Assembly: GCA_039707465.1 (NCBI GenBank)
Contig: CM077652.1
Coordinates: 37,957,118 to 38,021,117 of the forward strand
Direction of reading: 5' to 3'
DNA: 64,000 bases
DNA from: Rhabdophis nuchalis
Lineage: Eukaryota; Chordata; Lepidosauria; Squamata; Natricidae
Part shown: positions 44,753-55,462 of the stretch, in pieces
How positions within the stretch are numbered: the stretch's first letter is position 1
Layout of the letters: each line of letters opens with the position of its first letter
Notes under the pieces: generated by a model
Seen by the model: only the letters and a program-made list of their open reading frames with translations
Told to the model about the DNA's origin: nothing
Database searches by the model: none
Program-made: the position numbers and the translations under genes

Positions 44753-45545
44753 TAGACATTCCTGGCCACGCGTTGCTGTGGTCCAGTCTGGTTAAATGGC
44801 CAACCAATCTGTGTGTAGATCTACACCTGTACACACAAACACGTACACACAACCACCGGATAACCCCCAGCCTACCTACCTACCGTATTTCTCCCCCCCC
44901 TCTATCCACCTACCTACCTACCTACTGCATTTCTCCCTCCCTCTCTATCCCTCTACCTACCCACCTACCTACCTATACTGCATTTCTCTCTCCCTCTCTC
45001 TCCCTCTACCTACCCACCTACCTACCTATCGCATTTCTCCCTCTGTCTCTCTATCCCTATAGCTGCCTACCTACCAACCTACTGTATTTCTCCCTCTACC
45101 TACCTACCTACCGCATTTCTCTCTCCCACTCTCTATCCGTCTACCTACCTACCTACCTACTGCATTTCTCCCTCCCTCTCTATCCCTCTACCTACCCACC
45201 GCATTTCTGCCTCCCTCTATCCCTCTACCTACCCACCTACCTACCTACTGTACCTACCTCCTGCATTTCTCTCTCCCACTCTCTATCCGTCTACCTACCT
45301 ACCTACCTACTGCATTTCTCTCTCCCACTCTCTATCTGTCTACCTACCTACCTACTACCTACTGCATTTCTCCCTCCCTCTATCCCTCTACCTACCCACC
45401 TACCTTTGTGCCTATCTACCTACCTACCTACCTACCTACCTACCTACCTGCTGCATTTCTCCCTCCCTCTCTCTATTCCTATAGCTGCCTGCCTGCCTAC
45501 CTACCTACCTACCTACCTACTGTATTTCTCCTTGAATCTTATGGT
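44753..45545 (+). repeat. Dispersed repeat head plus CTAC/TCTC composite array
   Basis: Opens with ACTAGACATTCCTGGCCACGCG, a widely dispersed squamate-style repeat I cannot classify, then from 44870 becomes units of (CTAC)n-CTGCATTTCTC-(CCTC)n-TATCCCT, about 30-80 bp each. The long Leu/Pro/Ser frame across it is compositional. Confidence 0.85.
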
Positions 45546-45904
45546 CAGGGTATTTTATGTCATAAAGGATGCCATAATACCTGTGGCCCACTGCTCTCTC
45601 TGTATCCATCTACCTCTTTTTAACAATTTTTTACATTTCCTTTGTGTTTACCTGGCAGAGGTGTGACATCTACACAATCTATATATATCATTGGTGCCGT
45701 ACTTGAAAGGAACGTTGTGTGAAAATGTGGAAGCGATCGGTGCAGAACTTTCGGAGATTACCGGTTTTGAAGAAACTCTTGTTACGTTTTTATTTTGATA
45801 GAGAAAGAGAGAGAATATCCATAGAAAAGGCTGCGAGGCGCTGAGGCCCAAAGGGTCTCCCGTTGACCTTCGGGTTTTCCAGCGCTTCCCGTTGCTCCAG
45901 AGCC
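45546..45904. other. IL9R 3' UTR and flank
   Basis: On the minus strand the IL9R 3' UTR would run from 45904 to just past the signal at 45789. The remainder is unassigned. Confidence 0.5.
45789..45794 (-). promoter_or_regulatory. Polyadenylation signal of IL9R
   Basis: AATAAA on the minus strand, about 111 nt past the IL9R stop codon. The position suits a short 3' UTR. Further downstream on that strand the sequence soon runs into the CTAC/TCTC array. Confidence 0.55.
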
Positions 45905-48900
45905 TCAAACGAAGTGCGGCTGCATTGGCTGAGCCTCCCCGCTTGAGCCGCAGTCCCGCAGCAGCCCTCCCAGAGCGCCGGGGGCGCCGGGCCAGCCAGG
46001 GCCGCGGAGGGGAAGCCAGCCGGGGGGAGGGCCCGGGGGGGGCCCAGGAGGCGGCAGCCAATGGTCAGGCATGGGGGCCGCCCCTTCGCCCACCCCGCCG
46101 AGGGTGCAGTAGTCGCCGGGCGGGTGCTCGGGCTCCAGCACCATCCCCCGGAGCTCTTCGGCCGTCGTCGGGGATGCGCGCTGCTTGGCTGGCCCCGACC
46201 CGGTGCCGGTGGCCGGCTGCAGGAAGGAGAGCCGGGAAATGGCCTCTGCCGCCTCCTCCGGGGCCAGCCAGGCCCAGCCCTGCAGGAGAGCGCAGCGGCG
46301 TCAAGGCCCGAAGGGCGGTGGGAGGGCGAGAGGGGTGCAGGGGAGAGCCGGGGAGCCCGGCCATTACCTTGACATCCAGGTAGAGGGGCTGGAAGAAGGC
46401 GGCCGGCGTGGGGATGCTGGCCCCGCAGCTGCTCCACGCCCTGTGGACGAGGAAAGGCCGGTTGGTCCTGCCGCCCCCGTCCCGTCCCCCCGCCCCCCTT
46501 TAGCTCAAGGGGCACCCAGCACACCTTCTCCCCCCCCTCCTTTCTCCTCCAGGAAAGCCCCCCCCCCTTGAGCCAGCTGGAGGGAGGGGAAGAGGAAAAG
46601 GGGCAGGGGCCCAGGGGCCGGGCACCACTCCCAGGGGTCAGCCCTTTGCAGAAGAGCCACCCTGAGAGCGAAAGGAGGGACCCTACCTCTTGAAGAGGGC
46701 GAAGGCCAGCGCCAGCAAGAGCAGGAGGGTGCCCAGGCAGAACAGGAGGTAGAGGGGAGCATCCAGCTGCTGCCAGTCACCTGTGGGGGGAGACAGGAGC
46801 TCCTGAGCACAAGCCGGAAGCATTGGCAAGAAGCTTCAGAAGGCCCCCCGACCCGGCCTCCCGTTTGGGCAGCATGGAAGCATCCCTTGCCAGCTCATGG
46901 AGCGCGTAGGGTGAGCCACCCAGACACGCCTGAGTTCACTGGGCTGGGCTAGACTCCTGTTCTATGTCAGCTCGGCTAGGGAGGCCCCGCCAAGAAATCA
47001 ACCCTGCAGGAAGATTAGAATGGCTGGCCTTGAGATTAGCTAGGACAGCCTTTGAAATCTGCCTCTGCTGGACACACACGGACGGACGGACGGATGGACA
47101 CACCAGCAAATCAGGCAGGTACCTGCCTGACCCGTTTCTGAATATTGTATCTCAGCCACCAGAACCGCTTTTCAGACTACGATGAGTATATGAAGAGCCA
47201 GTGTGGTCTAGTGGTTAACACCCCAGGCTGGAATGCAGGGAACTCTGAGTTAGGTTAGGTTAGGTTTATTGGATTTATATGCCGCCCTTCTCCCAAAGGA
47301 CTCAGTACAACATAAAAAACACATAGTACAAAAGTAAAAAGGGAGATTAAATAAATATCCAAAAAAAACCATTGACATTTACAATAAAATTTTAAAAATT
47401 AAATTAAAATTAGCAATTAAATTAATCTCTTATTTTATTCAGGCCAGGCTGGCTTGCTGGGAAAACCAACTTTTTAGGGGGCGTCGGAAGGACTGGAGGT
47501 CAGGAATTATGCGAAGCTCCGGGGGAAGCTCACTCCAAAGGGAAGCCGCTCCCACAGAGAAGGCTCTCCCCCTCGGGGTTGCCAGCTGACATTGTCTGGC
47601 TGACGGCACCCTGAAGAGGGTGACTCTGTGGGATCGTACTGGATGGTGGGAGGCTACCGGTGGCAGTAGGTGGTCTCGCAAGTACCCTGGGCCTAAGCCA
47701 TGGAGCGCTTTGAAGGTCATAATTAATACCTTGAATCTCACCCAGAAAACAACTGGCAGTCAGTGCAGGCTGCCTAGAAGGGGTGTAACATGGGAGGACC
47801 TAGGCACCCCCATGATAACCCGCGTGGCCGCATTCTGGACCAGCTGAAGCCTCCAGGTGCTCTTCAAGGGCAGTCCTGTGTAGAGAGTGTTACAGTAGTC
47901 CAGGCGAGAAAGGACGAGGGCATGAGTGACTGTGCACAGGGCATCCTGATCCAGGAAGGAGAGCAACTGACGTACCGGGCGAACCTGGTAAAAGGCCCCC
48001 CTGGTCATGGCTGTCAGGCGTTCTTCTAAGCTAAGATCCAGGAGGACTCCCAGATTGCGGGCCCTTTCTGAGGGGACTAAGATTTCTCCCCCTATCACCA
48101 AAGTTGGAACTAGGATGCACAAATCGGGATGACGGGAACCACAGCCACTCAGTCTTGGAGGGATTGAGCCTGAGCCTGTTCCTCCCCATCCAGACCCGCA
48201 CAGCCTCCAGGCATCAGGGCTTCACGTCAAGGGCATCGTTGGGGAGGTTTGGGGTAGAGAGAAAAAGTTGGGTATCGTCAGCGTTCAAGTCCCACCATGA
48301 AAGGTGACTAAGGGCCAGCCCCCCCCCCCCCTCAGCCAAGCCCACCTCACTGGGATCTTGTTGTGGGGAAAATTGGAAGGGGAAGGTGTGTTGGATATAT
48401 TTGCCGCCTTAAATTATTTGTAAAAGGCAGGAAATTACATATAAATTTAATAAATTTATTTATTTATTTAAATTTATATCCCGCCCTTCTCCACAGAGGA
48501 CCCGGAGATTGTGCATTTAAGACCAGGACATCTAGGAAAGGTTGTTCCGAAGAACAGCAAGCGGCATTGTCTTCCTCTACCCCACTCGGCAAAAAATTTC
48601 ATGTTCAATTCTACTGTTGGGGTATTATGGGAGGGTTAATTTGATTTGCTTTCTACCTCTTGTTTGAGAGTAAAAGAGACGAAGAAATATGCTGAAAGAG
48701 AGAAAGGCAGCGAGTGAAGGCCGGGTGGCTGCAATGCAGGCACCCGGAGGAGGCAAAGCTATGCTCCTTTTCACAGCGTTGCTGCAGCTGGTAACCGTTT
48801 TGGCTTTTGGGGCGATGTGAGCAGCCAGTTCAGCAAAGGACAACCAGAACTTCAGCCAGGGACTGGCAGTGGGCTTTGTCTCTCCGAGGGGAGATGAAAG

Positions 48901-51900
48901 AAGACGTGCCCAGGCAGAGGAGGGAGGGGGCTTGTCCTGTATCAGTGGAGACGCAGGTGAGCTACCTATCAGTGGGGTGGGAGGCCTCTCCCTGAAATTC
49001 TTCTAAGGAAGGCTGGGGGCAGCCTGTCAAAGGTATCGCAGGAGATCCATCGGTTCAGACGAGACATTTGTCGAGCTGCCTTGATAACTTAAACTGCTAC
49101 GAGTAGACCTCATTTAGCAGCTGCCTTGCTTAGTGGCTTTGCAGTTAGTGATGAAAATGTAACACTTTTACGACCTCCACAGTAAAGTCATGAGCACATT
49201 TGCGGTTTTGCATAGTGACCACTCTGTTTAACAACCAAGTGGCTGCTAAAGGAGAATTACATGTATAAACAGTTCTCTGCAAAATAGATTTTTGGTGCTA
49301 AGGTGTGAGAAAAATTAAAATCTCAAAATATGATCATCCAAAACAACCCGGGGAAATGGGCATCAATTCAACATCATGACACTGTGACATCTGGAGGCCA
49401 ACCTGGCTGAGCCACCCAAGAGACGCAGGAGCTCCATGGACTCCAGTGGCTGCCATAGTGGTGATTCTCCTCTGGTGTTTTGCAGCGCATCCGGGCAACG
49501 TATTCTCTCTCCCTCTTGAACTCAAAGCCTTCTAGGAGCACCCAGGTTTCCGAGTTGACGAAGACCCTTCTCTGTGCTTGCTGGGAGGGAGGGAGGGGAA
49601 GGGAGGAAACTGTCGTTCCAGGATGAATGAAATCCCCTCCCCCCCAAAGCAGAGGAAGTGGTCTAGCTGCAGAATACCCATCTCCCCCCCCCCCCCCCGT
49701 GATCTCCAGAAGTGGGTTGCCTTGGCTACCCTCTTCCTGGCGTTGAGAAGGGGCTGGCTCAACATCACCCAGCTTTTGGGCTTCAGGCAGGTTTCCACAC
49801 TCTCAGCCCTGCACCTGACAACTCCTTGGCTCCCTGCCCTCCATGGTGTGCTGGGCTGCAGCTGTGGTCATTGTGGAGGGGGTGACAGGGAATGGCCAAG
49901 TCGCATTTCAGAACTTTTCAGTTGGGAAAGCTGGCACTGTAAGATGGCGAATTGCACATGTTGGCAACTTGGTTTAGGGACACTGGAGGGCAGGCCAAGT
50001 GAGCCCTGAGCCACAGGCGCTGGCCAAATGGATGCAAATTTGCCCCTCTTGAGTTGCCTAGTCTTAACCAGAGAGGAGACCTGGCAGCCCCCGAAAACAT
50101 TCTGCCTGGCCCTTATCCCCTGAGGTAACACCTGGTGGTTTTGGGAGCACCAGGATCTGAGGGGGCTGCCTCCCATCCCACCTCCTTCCCTTGGCTTCTC
50201 CTACCTCCCAGGGGTCTTGGACAGCCTTGAAGGTCAGCTCCCACTGCCAGTCCTCCAAAACCTCACAGGCCTTTGGCCTCTTCCAGGAGACCCGGCATGT
50301 ATGGTCACTGCACTTGCTCTGCAGATCAAAGGGTGGATCGCACTGAACTGGGAAGAGAAGATGGGCAGGGAGAAACGGTTGGGGAATGCAAGGGGGCTCC
50401 CATTGCTGAACTCCACCTGAGACCCCCAAGCCACCTTCCTGAGAACCTCCAGGCTGCGGGACCGTGGAGAAGAGGAGCAGGGGCCGGAGCAGGCCAAGAG
50501 AACATGGCGGTCAGCAGGCAGGCCTCTCATCCTCCCCCTCCGGTTCACATTCACTCACTGTGCAGTCTGGGCTGATACGCCACAAAGATCACGTCGGTCT
50601 GGTTTTCTCCCCAGGGGCCGCCATGCAGAACCACTTGGTACTCATCGTCTTCTGTGAACTCGCCTTCCTCGCTCTGCGCGGAGCAGTTGAAGTGATCCGG
50701 GCTGCCAGGGGAGGCGGACAGAGGGCAGATGAGGTCACTGGAGAGTCCGAGGGTGCTGGAAGAAGGAAGGCCATCGTGGCTTGAGCCTGCACCCTAAGCG
50801 TCGCTCGTGGGAGGGCGCAAGGCAAGGGGCAGCCTGAACTGCCTGGCAGCCAACCGAAGGGGGAGGGGGGGCTTTCAAGGCTCCTTTTCATGAGAAGTTT
50901 CCCCCCCCCTCCCACTGAACAGGAACAGCCGCGTGACTTCCAGAAACTCTACTTGGGGAAGGCAACCGATGGCTGCAGAGGTTTTTATGAGCTGCTCTTG
51001 GGTGAAGATAAAGATCCCTCCCGGCCAGGCGTTGCCCGTGCTGCCTGGCAGCCTCTACCCGGGCTGGCACCCCCAGGCGTGGCTGCCCTTCTGCTGGGCC
51101 CCCCCTGCTTTCAGGCTTTCCCCTCCGCTTCCTCCTGCCACAGAGCGCAGCCCAGGGTTTGGCCAGGAAAGCGACCCCTGCGCTCGACGTCTCAGCAGTG
51201 CAGAAACTCCCCGGGTGATGAATAGGCAGTTGTGAAAAAACGAAGAAGGGGCAAAAGAAATTTTGGGCTGTTTCTAGAGAAATACAGTTTCCCAAACAAA
51301 AAAGCTCATTGTCCCATGCATTTCCCATTGGCCACACCCCACCTTCGGCCTCGGCTCCAGGTGTGGGCCGCACAGATTGGCCCCCTTTGTACAAGGCACT
51401 GAAAGGGGGAGGCAGCCCCAAGGCTGTGGGGCCTCCCTCCCGACTCCCGCCTGGGGGGCTGGGGCTGTGCAAAAAACAGCCCCCCCTCCCCCTTTTCTCC
51501 CTCTGGGCAGCTGGGGGGAGGGGCAGGCAGACGTTCACAGGCTCTCCAAGGAAGAAATCCCTCAGGAAGGACCCTGCGTGTAGAGGTCGCTTCTCACTTT
51601 AAGCTGAGGAGGGGGGAAGAATTCTCGGGGTGAAAGAGGTAGATGATCCCCCAAATGTTTTCACAGATTTATAGAACTGAACGTGGCCAAAGAGGTCACA
51701 TCGACCAGGAGGGAAGGATGGACATTGTAGTCCGTGCTGCTTGGAGGCTTCCCTATTGACTCCCCCAGAAATCGTCCCTGCTTCCTCACTGGGCTCACAA
51801 GCCCCAGACGCTCCCTGAGCAGAACATGCTGGGATGGAAGCTGGAGAGGAAAGGGGGGGAATTGGGGGGGGTCCCTAGATTGGACCTTCTGCTTCTTGGG

Positions 51901-53143
51901 AAGAGCAGGATCCGGGAGGAGGGACATGGGAGCAGCCATCCAGGAGGGCCCTTTCCCACCAGAGGCATTTCTCCACTGAATGGATGGGGAGGCCTGCAAC
52001 TTGGGGTGGAGCGACAGAGCCAGCACCTGGGTAGGAAGGGTTTTTTGAAGGGTGTGTGTGTGTGTGTCTGTGCTTCTGCTGGGACAGCACCTCCTAGCAG
52101 GTAGTCTGGGGCGGGGCGGGGTGGGAGGAGGACGAACTGCCAGAGGCAGCTGCCATTTTCTCCAAGGAAGACCAAGGAGACGGGCTGCAATGGGTGGGCA
52201 CATTTTCTCCTACTGGCAAATCCACATTGGACTGACGCGGTGAAATGATCACCCTGCTGTCCAAGAGGCCATCTCCCCCCACTAAACCCTGGACCTTACT
52301 CAGAGAAATTGAGGTAGAACCGAGTTCCCTCCAAGGCCGGATGGCGGTGCCATTGGCAGTCCACTCTGCGTCCCTGAAGACCGTAATTGTTGAGACACTG
52401 CACCTGGCTGGCAGCTTCTGCTAAGAAAGGATGGGGGGTTGAGAGCAACTGAGGGGTACAATTCTCCCCACCTCCCCCTGTCCGGTCTTGTCCCCCACAC
52501 GTCCCTTTACAGCAGGGGAGGCTTAGCGATACCATCCATGGGCTACCAAAGCCCAGAGAACCATTAGAGGGCAGCAGAGAGGAAGTCTGGTCTGGATCCC
52601 TCAGCTGCCCTCCAGTGGCCACCTGGTGCATGCCAAACAAAGACACGGCGCTTCTCTTCCCTGGACCAACCATGGGCACCTTGGTGGTATCGCATCTAAA
52701 ATCAGTAGCCACCCCGGAGAAGACGGTGAGAGCACATAACGACCTGGAAAACGGGAGGGCTCAGGGGCTTCTGAGCAGAGTGGATCCTGGAAGTGGGCGG
52801 TGGGCCTTCCCAGGCCTGTAGGGGTCCTCCAGCTGTTTTATTCCAGCACTGCCGCTCCGGTCAAAATAAGAGCCCGCCCTCCGCAATGCAGGTACCTTTA
52901 CACTGACCAGGAGCTGGAGGGGTGTGGTGCCCACTTTTACGCCCAGCTTCTCTCCAAATAGACTGGGGGGTGGGGTGGAAGGAGGAATATTCCCATGCCT
53001 GGACCTTGAAGACTTCGATACCAATCTCCATTGGCTCGCCATCAGTTTGGGGCCACAGATCCCATTATAAGCAGGTGCCCTTGCTGCTACCCCATACCTG
53101 TTTGCTCCATTGCCAAGAGAAGGAAGAAGCGAGGCCAGAGCAT
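45905..53143 (-). CDS. IL9R: Interleukin-9 receptor, eight coding exons
   Basis: Receptor for IL-9 that pairs with the common gamma chain. Exons in transcript order (given as low-high): 53098-53143, 52300-52420, 50559-50701, 50205-50347, 49403-49580, 46687-46780, 46368-46440, 45905-46279, giving about 390 residues without an internal stop. Visible: signal peptide starting MLWPRFFLLLA, a CLNN start of the first module (mammalian IL9R has a very similar CLxNN), D-P-P-x-D-L-Q-S at the start of the second module as in mammalian IL9R, WSPWS (197-201), membrane segment (~219-240), Box1 IPTPAAFFQPLY (251-262), and GDYCTLG in the tail (Tyr 323), resembling the NYCALG of mammals. The tail is Pro/Gly rich, CpG rich and short (human protein about 521). 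The exon-5 donor (CAG/GTTGGC at 49403) was picked because it gives phase 1; a GTGGCT donor nearby is out of phase. Convergent with IL21R. IL2RB was considered, but the CLNN, DLQS and FFQPLY matches favour IL9R. Confidence 0.9.
46781..47192. other. IL9R intron 5, part next to the transmembrane exon
   Basis: Unassigned, with a short (GGAC)n-type run at 47081. Confidence 0.45.
47193..48480 (+). mobile_element. Sauria SINE split by a CR1 insertion
   Basis: Head at 47193-47251 (CCAGTGTGGTCTAGTGGTTA ... GAACTCTGAGTT) and tail from about 48283 (CAAGTCCCACCATGAAAGGT ... TTGCCGCCTTAAATTATTTG) join to a normal SINE once the CR1 is removed. In IL9R intron 5. Confidence 0.8.
47252..48282 (-). mobile_element. 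CR1 LINE 3' half
   Basis: Minus-strand frames encode ARNLGVLLD, SRLDYCNTLYTGLPL, LQLVQNAATR and RAFSVGAASLWSELP. The 3' end at 47252-47300 reads CCGCCCTTCTCCC with a TTAGG-like tail. One to two frame breaks. Confidence 0.92.
48455..48515 (-). mobile_element. CR1 LINE 3' tip
   Basis: TTTATTTATTTATTTAAATT followed by ATATCCCGCCCTTCTCC: only the last few dozen bases of a CR1, abutting the SINE tail. Confidence 0.6.
48516..49402. other. IL9R intron 5, distal part
   Basis: 49090-49260 carries decayed words of the TA-flanked MITE family at 60.5 kb (TTTAGCAGCTGCC, TTAACAACCAAGTGGCTGC). Otherwise unassigned. Confidence 0.4.
49581..50204. other. IL9R intron 4
   Basis: Short intron with C runs at 49638-49645 and 49686-49700; no repeat recognised. 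Confidence 0.5.
50702..52299. other. IL9R intron 2
   Basis: No exon or classified repeat. A (GT)n run lies at 52052-52067. Long frames on both strands reflect GC content. Confidence 0.45.
52421..53097. other. IL9R intron 1
   Basis: Nothing recognised. Confidence 0.5.
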
Positions 53144-53334
53144 CAGGCAGGCAGCCGTCCCACAGGAGGCCTTCCTCATGGCCCCTGGATGGCTGGAATG
53201 CGAGGGGGCTGCAACACAGAACCAGCACTGGCTTAGCTGGGACTCACTCAGCCCCAAACCAAGCCTTGAATCCCCCTGCTGTGGATCCTGGGCTCAGATG
53301 CCTGGGTGGGTGGAGCCAATCAGGAAGTTACAGA

Positions 53335-53405
53335 TACAGATGAACAGAGTTGGAAGGGATCTTGTAGGTCATCTAGTCCAACCCACACTCCCACGCAGGA
53401 GACCC
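53335..53405 (-). mobile_element. CR1 LINE 3' tip upstream of IL9R
   Basis: AGAGTTGGAAGGGATCTTGT, TCATCTAGTCCAACCC and GCAGGAGACCCTACACCAT mark the extreme 3' end of a CR1, about 190 bp upstream of the IL9R start codon. Confidence 0.75.
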
Positions 53406-54033
53406 TACACCATGGGAGGGAGGGAGGAAAAGGGAAGCAGGGCAGCCACTTCTGGGACTTGGGAAAGAAGTGAAAACCAGTTGGGAGCCTTTTCGCCCAG
53501 CCCAAGGGAGGTGGAGGGGCCCAAGTAGCAGCGTTTCATTCTGATGCCTGCACAGAGTAACCGCTGGGAGCAAGGAGGATGCTTCCTTACCCTCGGCTGT
53601 TCTGTCACTGCTCAGGACGGTGCAGATATTCTTCTGAGGTTTTCTCCACTGAAAGGAAGATTCCCTTTGCCCAGCAGACAGAAGGTGGTCTCCAAAGACA
53701 CTGGGCTCTTAATATCCTGCCTGATTTCAGCCTCGGTAAGCGACAGAAACCGTCTCTCAGATTGGGGAACTGATCTGGAGGGCCAGCAGATAAGTGTGGA
53801 CATGTGACAAGCCCCAACAAGATTAGAGTGTTGGTGATCAACAATTTACAGCTTCCTCTGACAAGGATGCTAAAGCAGAGTTCCTCTGTCCAAATGGACA
53901 CGTGTGGGAAGGGGCCATTTGAAGCCCTTCAGACCCTTTTCAGGCTGGAGACTCCCAGGCTGAGCTGATACTGGATTAAAGACATGCACAGAACACATTA
54001 CGCTCCCTAGGCAGACTGGATGACAGCTTAGGG
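53406..54033. other. IL9R upstream region
   Basis: No TATA box or CpG island; a promoter is expected here but no defined element was found. Confidence 0.35.
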
Positions 54034-54317
54034 CAGTGATGGCAAAACTTTTTTGGCTCGCGTGCCAAAAGCAGGGGGAGCACAGGGGGGGTTGTGCACG
54101 GGCATGCCACACATGCGCACGCTTTCCCCCTCTGGTTTGCTCGTAGGGTCATTTTTTGCCCTCCAAAGCCTTCAGGGAAGCCTCCGGAGGGTGAAAAATG
54201 GTCTCAAAAGACGGCTGAAGTCAGCTGGACATGCGCGCTGGAGCTGACAGGGCAACGCCTCACGTGCCCTAACAAATGGCTCCGCGTGCCACCCGTGCCA
54301 TAGGTTCGCCATCACGG
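54034..54317. mobile_element. hAT-like MITE (CAGTGATGGC end)
   Basis: Inverted ends CAGTGATGGCAAAAC / GGTTCGCCATCACGG and an exact 8-bp duplication gcttaggg at 54026-54033 and 54318-54325. Confidence 0.9.
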
Positions 54318-54433
54318 GCTTAGGGCAATGGGCTGGTTCAGCCGCAGTTCACGTTGATGATTCTAGACTCTGGCAATGACCTCCAAAGCCCTCCGTGGAC
54401 CGACGCCAGGTGACTAGAGGCCCCTCCCCAGTG

Positions 54434-55381
54434 GCATCTCCCTTTTCTTTTCTTTTTCAAAGAATTTATGATTTTTTTATTCTCTTACATACCATTTTAA
54501 GTATACATTCACATAATTGTTATTCTTCTTTACATTTATCGTTCTTATACATTTATTATTTCGTTTAATAAGTTATGATGTACATTTTGGGTTGCTTTCT
54601 TTACCATCTCTTCCTCCTGTTGTAACACCACTTTCTTTTCTCCCTCCTTCCCTTCTCTAATTTCTTCCTTCCTCCTCTTCTTCCCCTTCCTTCTTCCCTT
54701 CCCTTTCTCCTCCTCCTACTCTTCCTCTCCCTACCCTCTCTCCTTCTCTTCCTCCCCCTTCCATCCTCACCTATTTCTTCTTTCCCCCATCTTCCTTTCA
54801 TTCTCTCCTTCTCTCTCCCTTCCTTTTTCTATTATTGTTGGTGTATATTTCAAAACTTTCTTGAAGTACTCCGATTCCTCTTTATCCTTTATTTTCATTG
54901 TCAACCTATTCATCTCTGCACATTCCAATATCTTTTTTATTATCTCTTTGTCTATTGGTAGCTTGTTTGATTTCCAATTTTGGGCAAATACAATTCTTGC
55001 TGCTGCAGTTACATGTATAATCAAATAAGTATCCTTTTTCTTGAATTTCTCTGGGATAATACCTAGTAAAAATATATCTGGCCTAAATTCCATTTCTTGT
55101 TCTAACATGTTTTTTAATGCTCTTATTTTAGTCCAATATTCCCTTGCTTCTACATGTCCACCACATATGATAGTATGAACCTATTGCTTGTTGACATTTC
55201 CAACATTTCCCTGACTTGTCTTTAAACATCTTTGCTAGTTTTCCTGGTGACATGTGCCATCTGTAAAACATTTTGTAAAAGTTTTCTTTGTAAGCTGTTG
55301 ACATGGTTAATTTATAATTCCGTTCCCATAGTTGTTGCCACTTTCCTAGTTCAATTGTATGGACAAATTGTATGGACAAAA
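54434..55381 (-). mobile_element. L1 LINE ORF2 3' part
   Basis: Minus strand gives the L1 ORF2 C-terminal region: KWQQLWERNYKLTMS, FYKMFYRWHMSPGKLAKMF, GKCWKCQQAIGSYYHMWWTC, then a charged tail and a pyrimidine-rich stretch (54.6-54.84 kb, purine-rich on the minus strand). Upstream L1 sequence continues at 57246-57780 beyond an inserted block. Confidence 0.85.
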
Positions 55382-55462
55382 ACAAGAATTAGAAAAACAA
55401 GGGATTGATATAGATTGGTTTTCACAACTGCAAATACAATCAAGATATGAAAAGGATAAAAG
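55382..55462 (+). repeat. Inverted duplicate of L1 segment, left part
   Basis: Reads as L1 ORF2 on the + strand and is the reverse complement of about 57515-57603, while the surrounding L1 is on the minus strand. The remaining part is at 57211-57245; the Rex1-like element sits between. Confidence 0.8.

Noticed and set aside
44773..45666. 297-residue Leu/Pro/Ser-rich frame
   Set aside because: Produced by the CTAC/TCTC array.
47193..47251. tRNA gene
   Set aside because: A-box and B-box-like words belong to the head of a Sauria SINE whose body follows after the CR1.
47251..47268. TTAGG repeats as an interstitial telomere
   Set aside because: Only about three units, and vertebrate telomeres are TTAGGG. 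They are part of a CR1 tail.
46368..53143. Minus-strand gene as IL2RB or common gamma chain
   Set aside because: CLNN, D-P-P-x-D-L-Q-S, IPTPAAFFQPLY and YCTLG all follow mammalian IL9R more closely.
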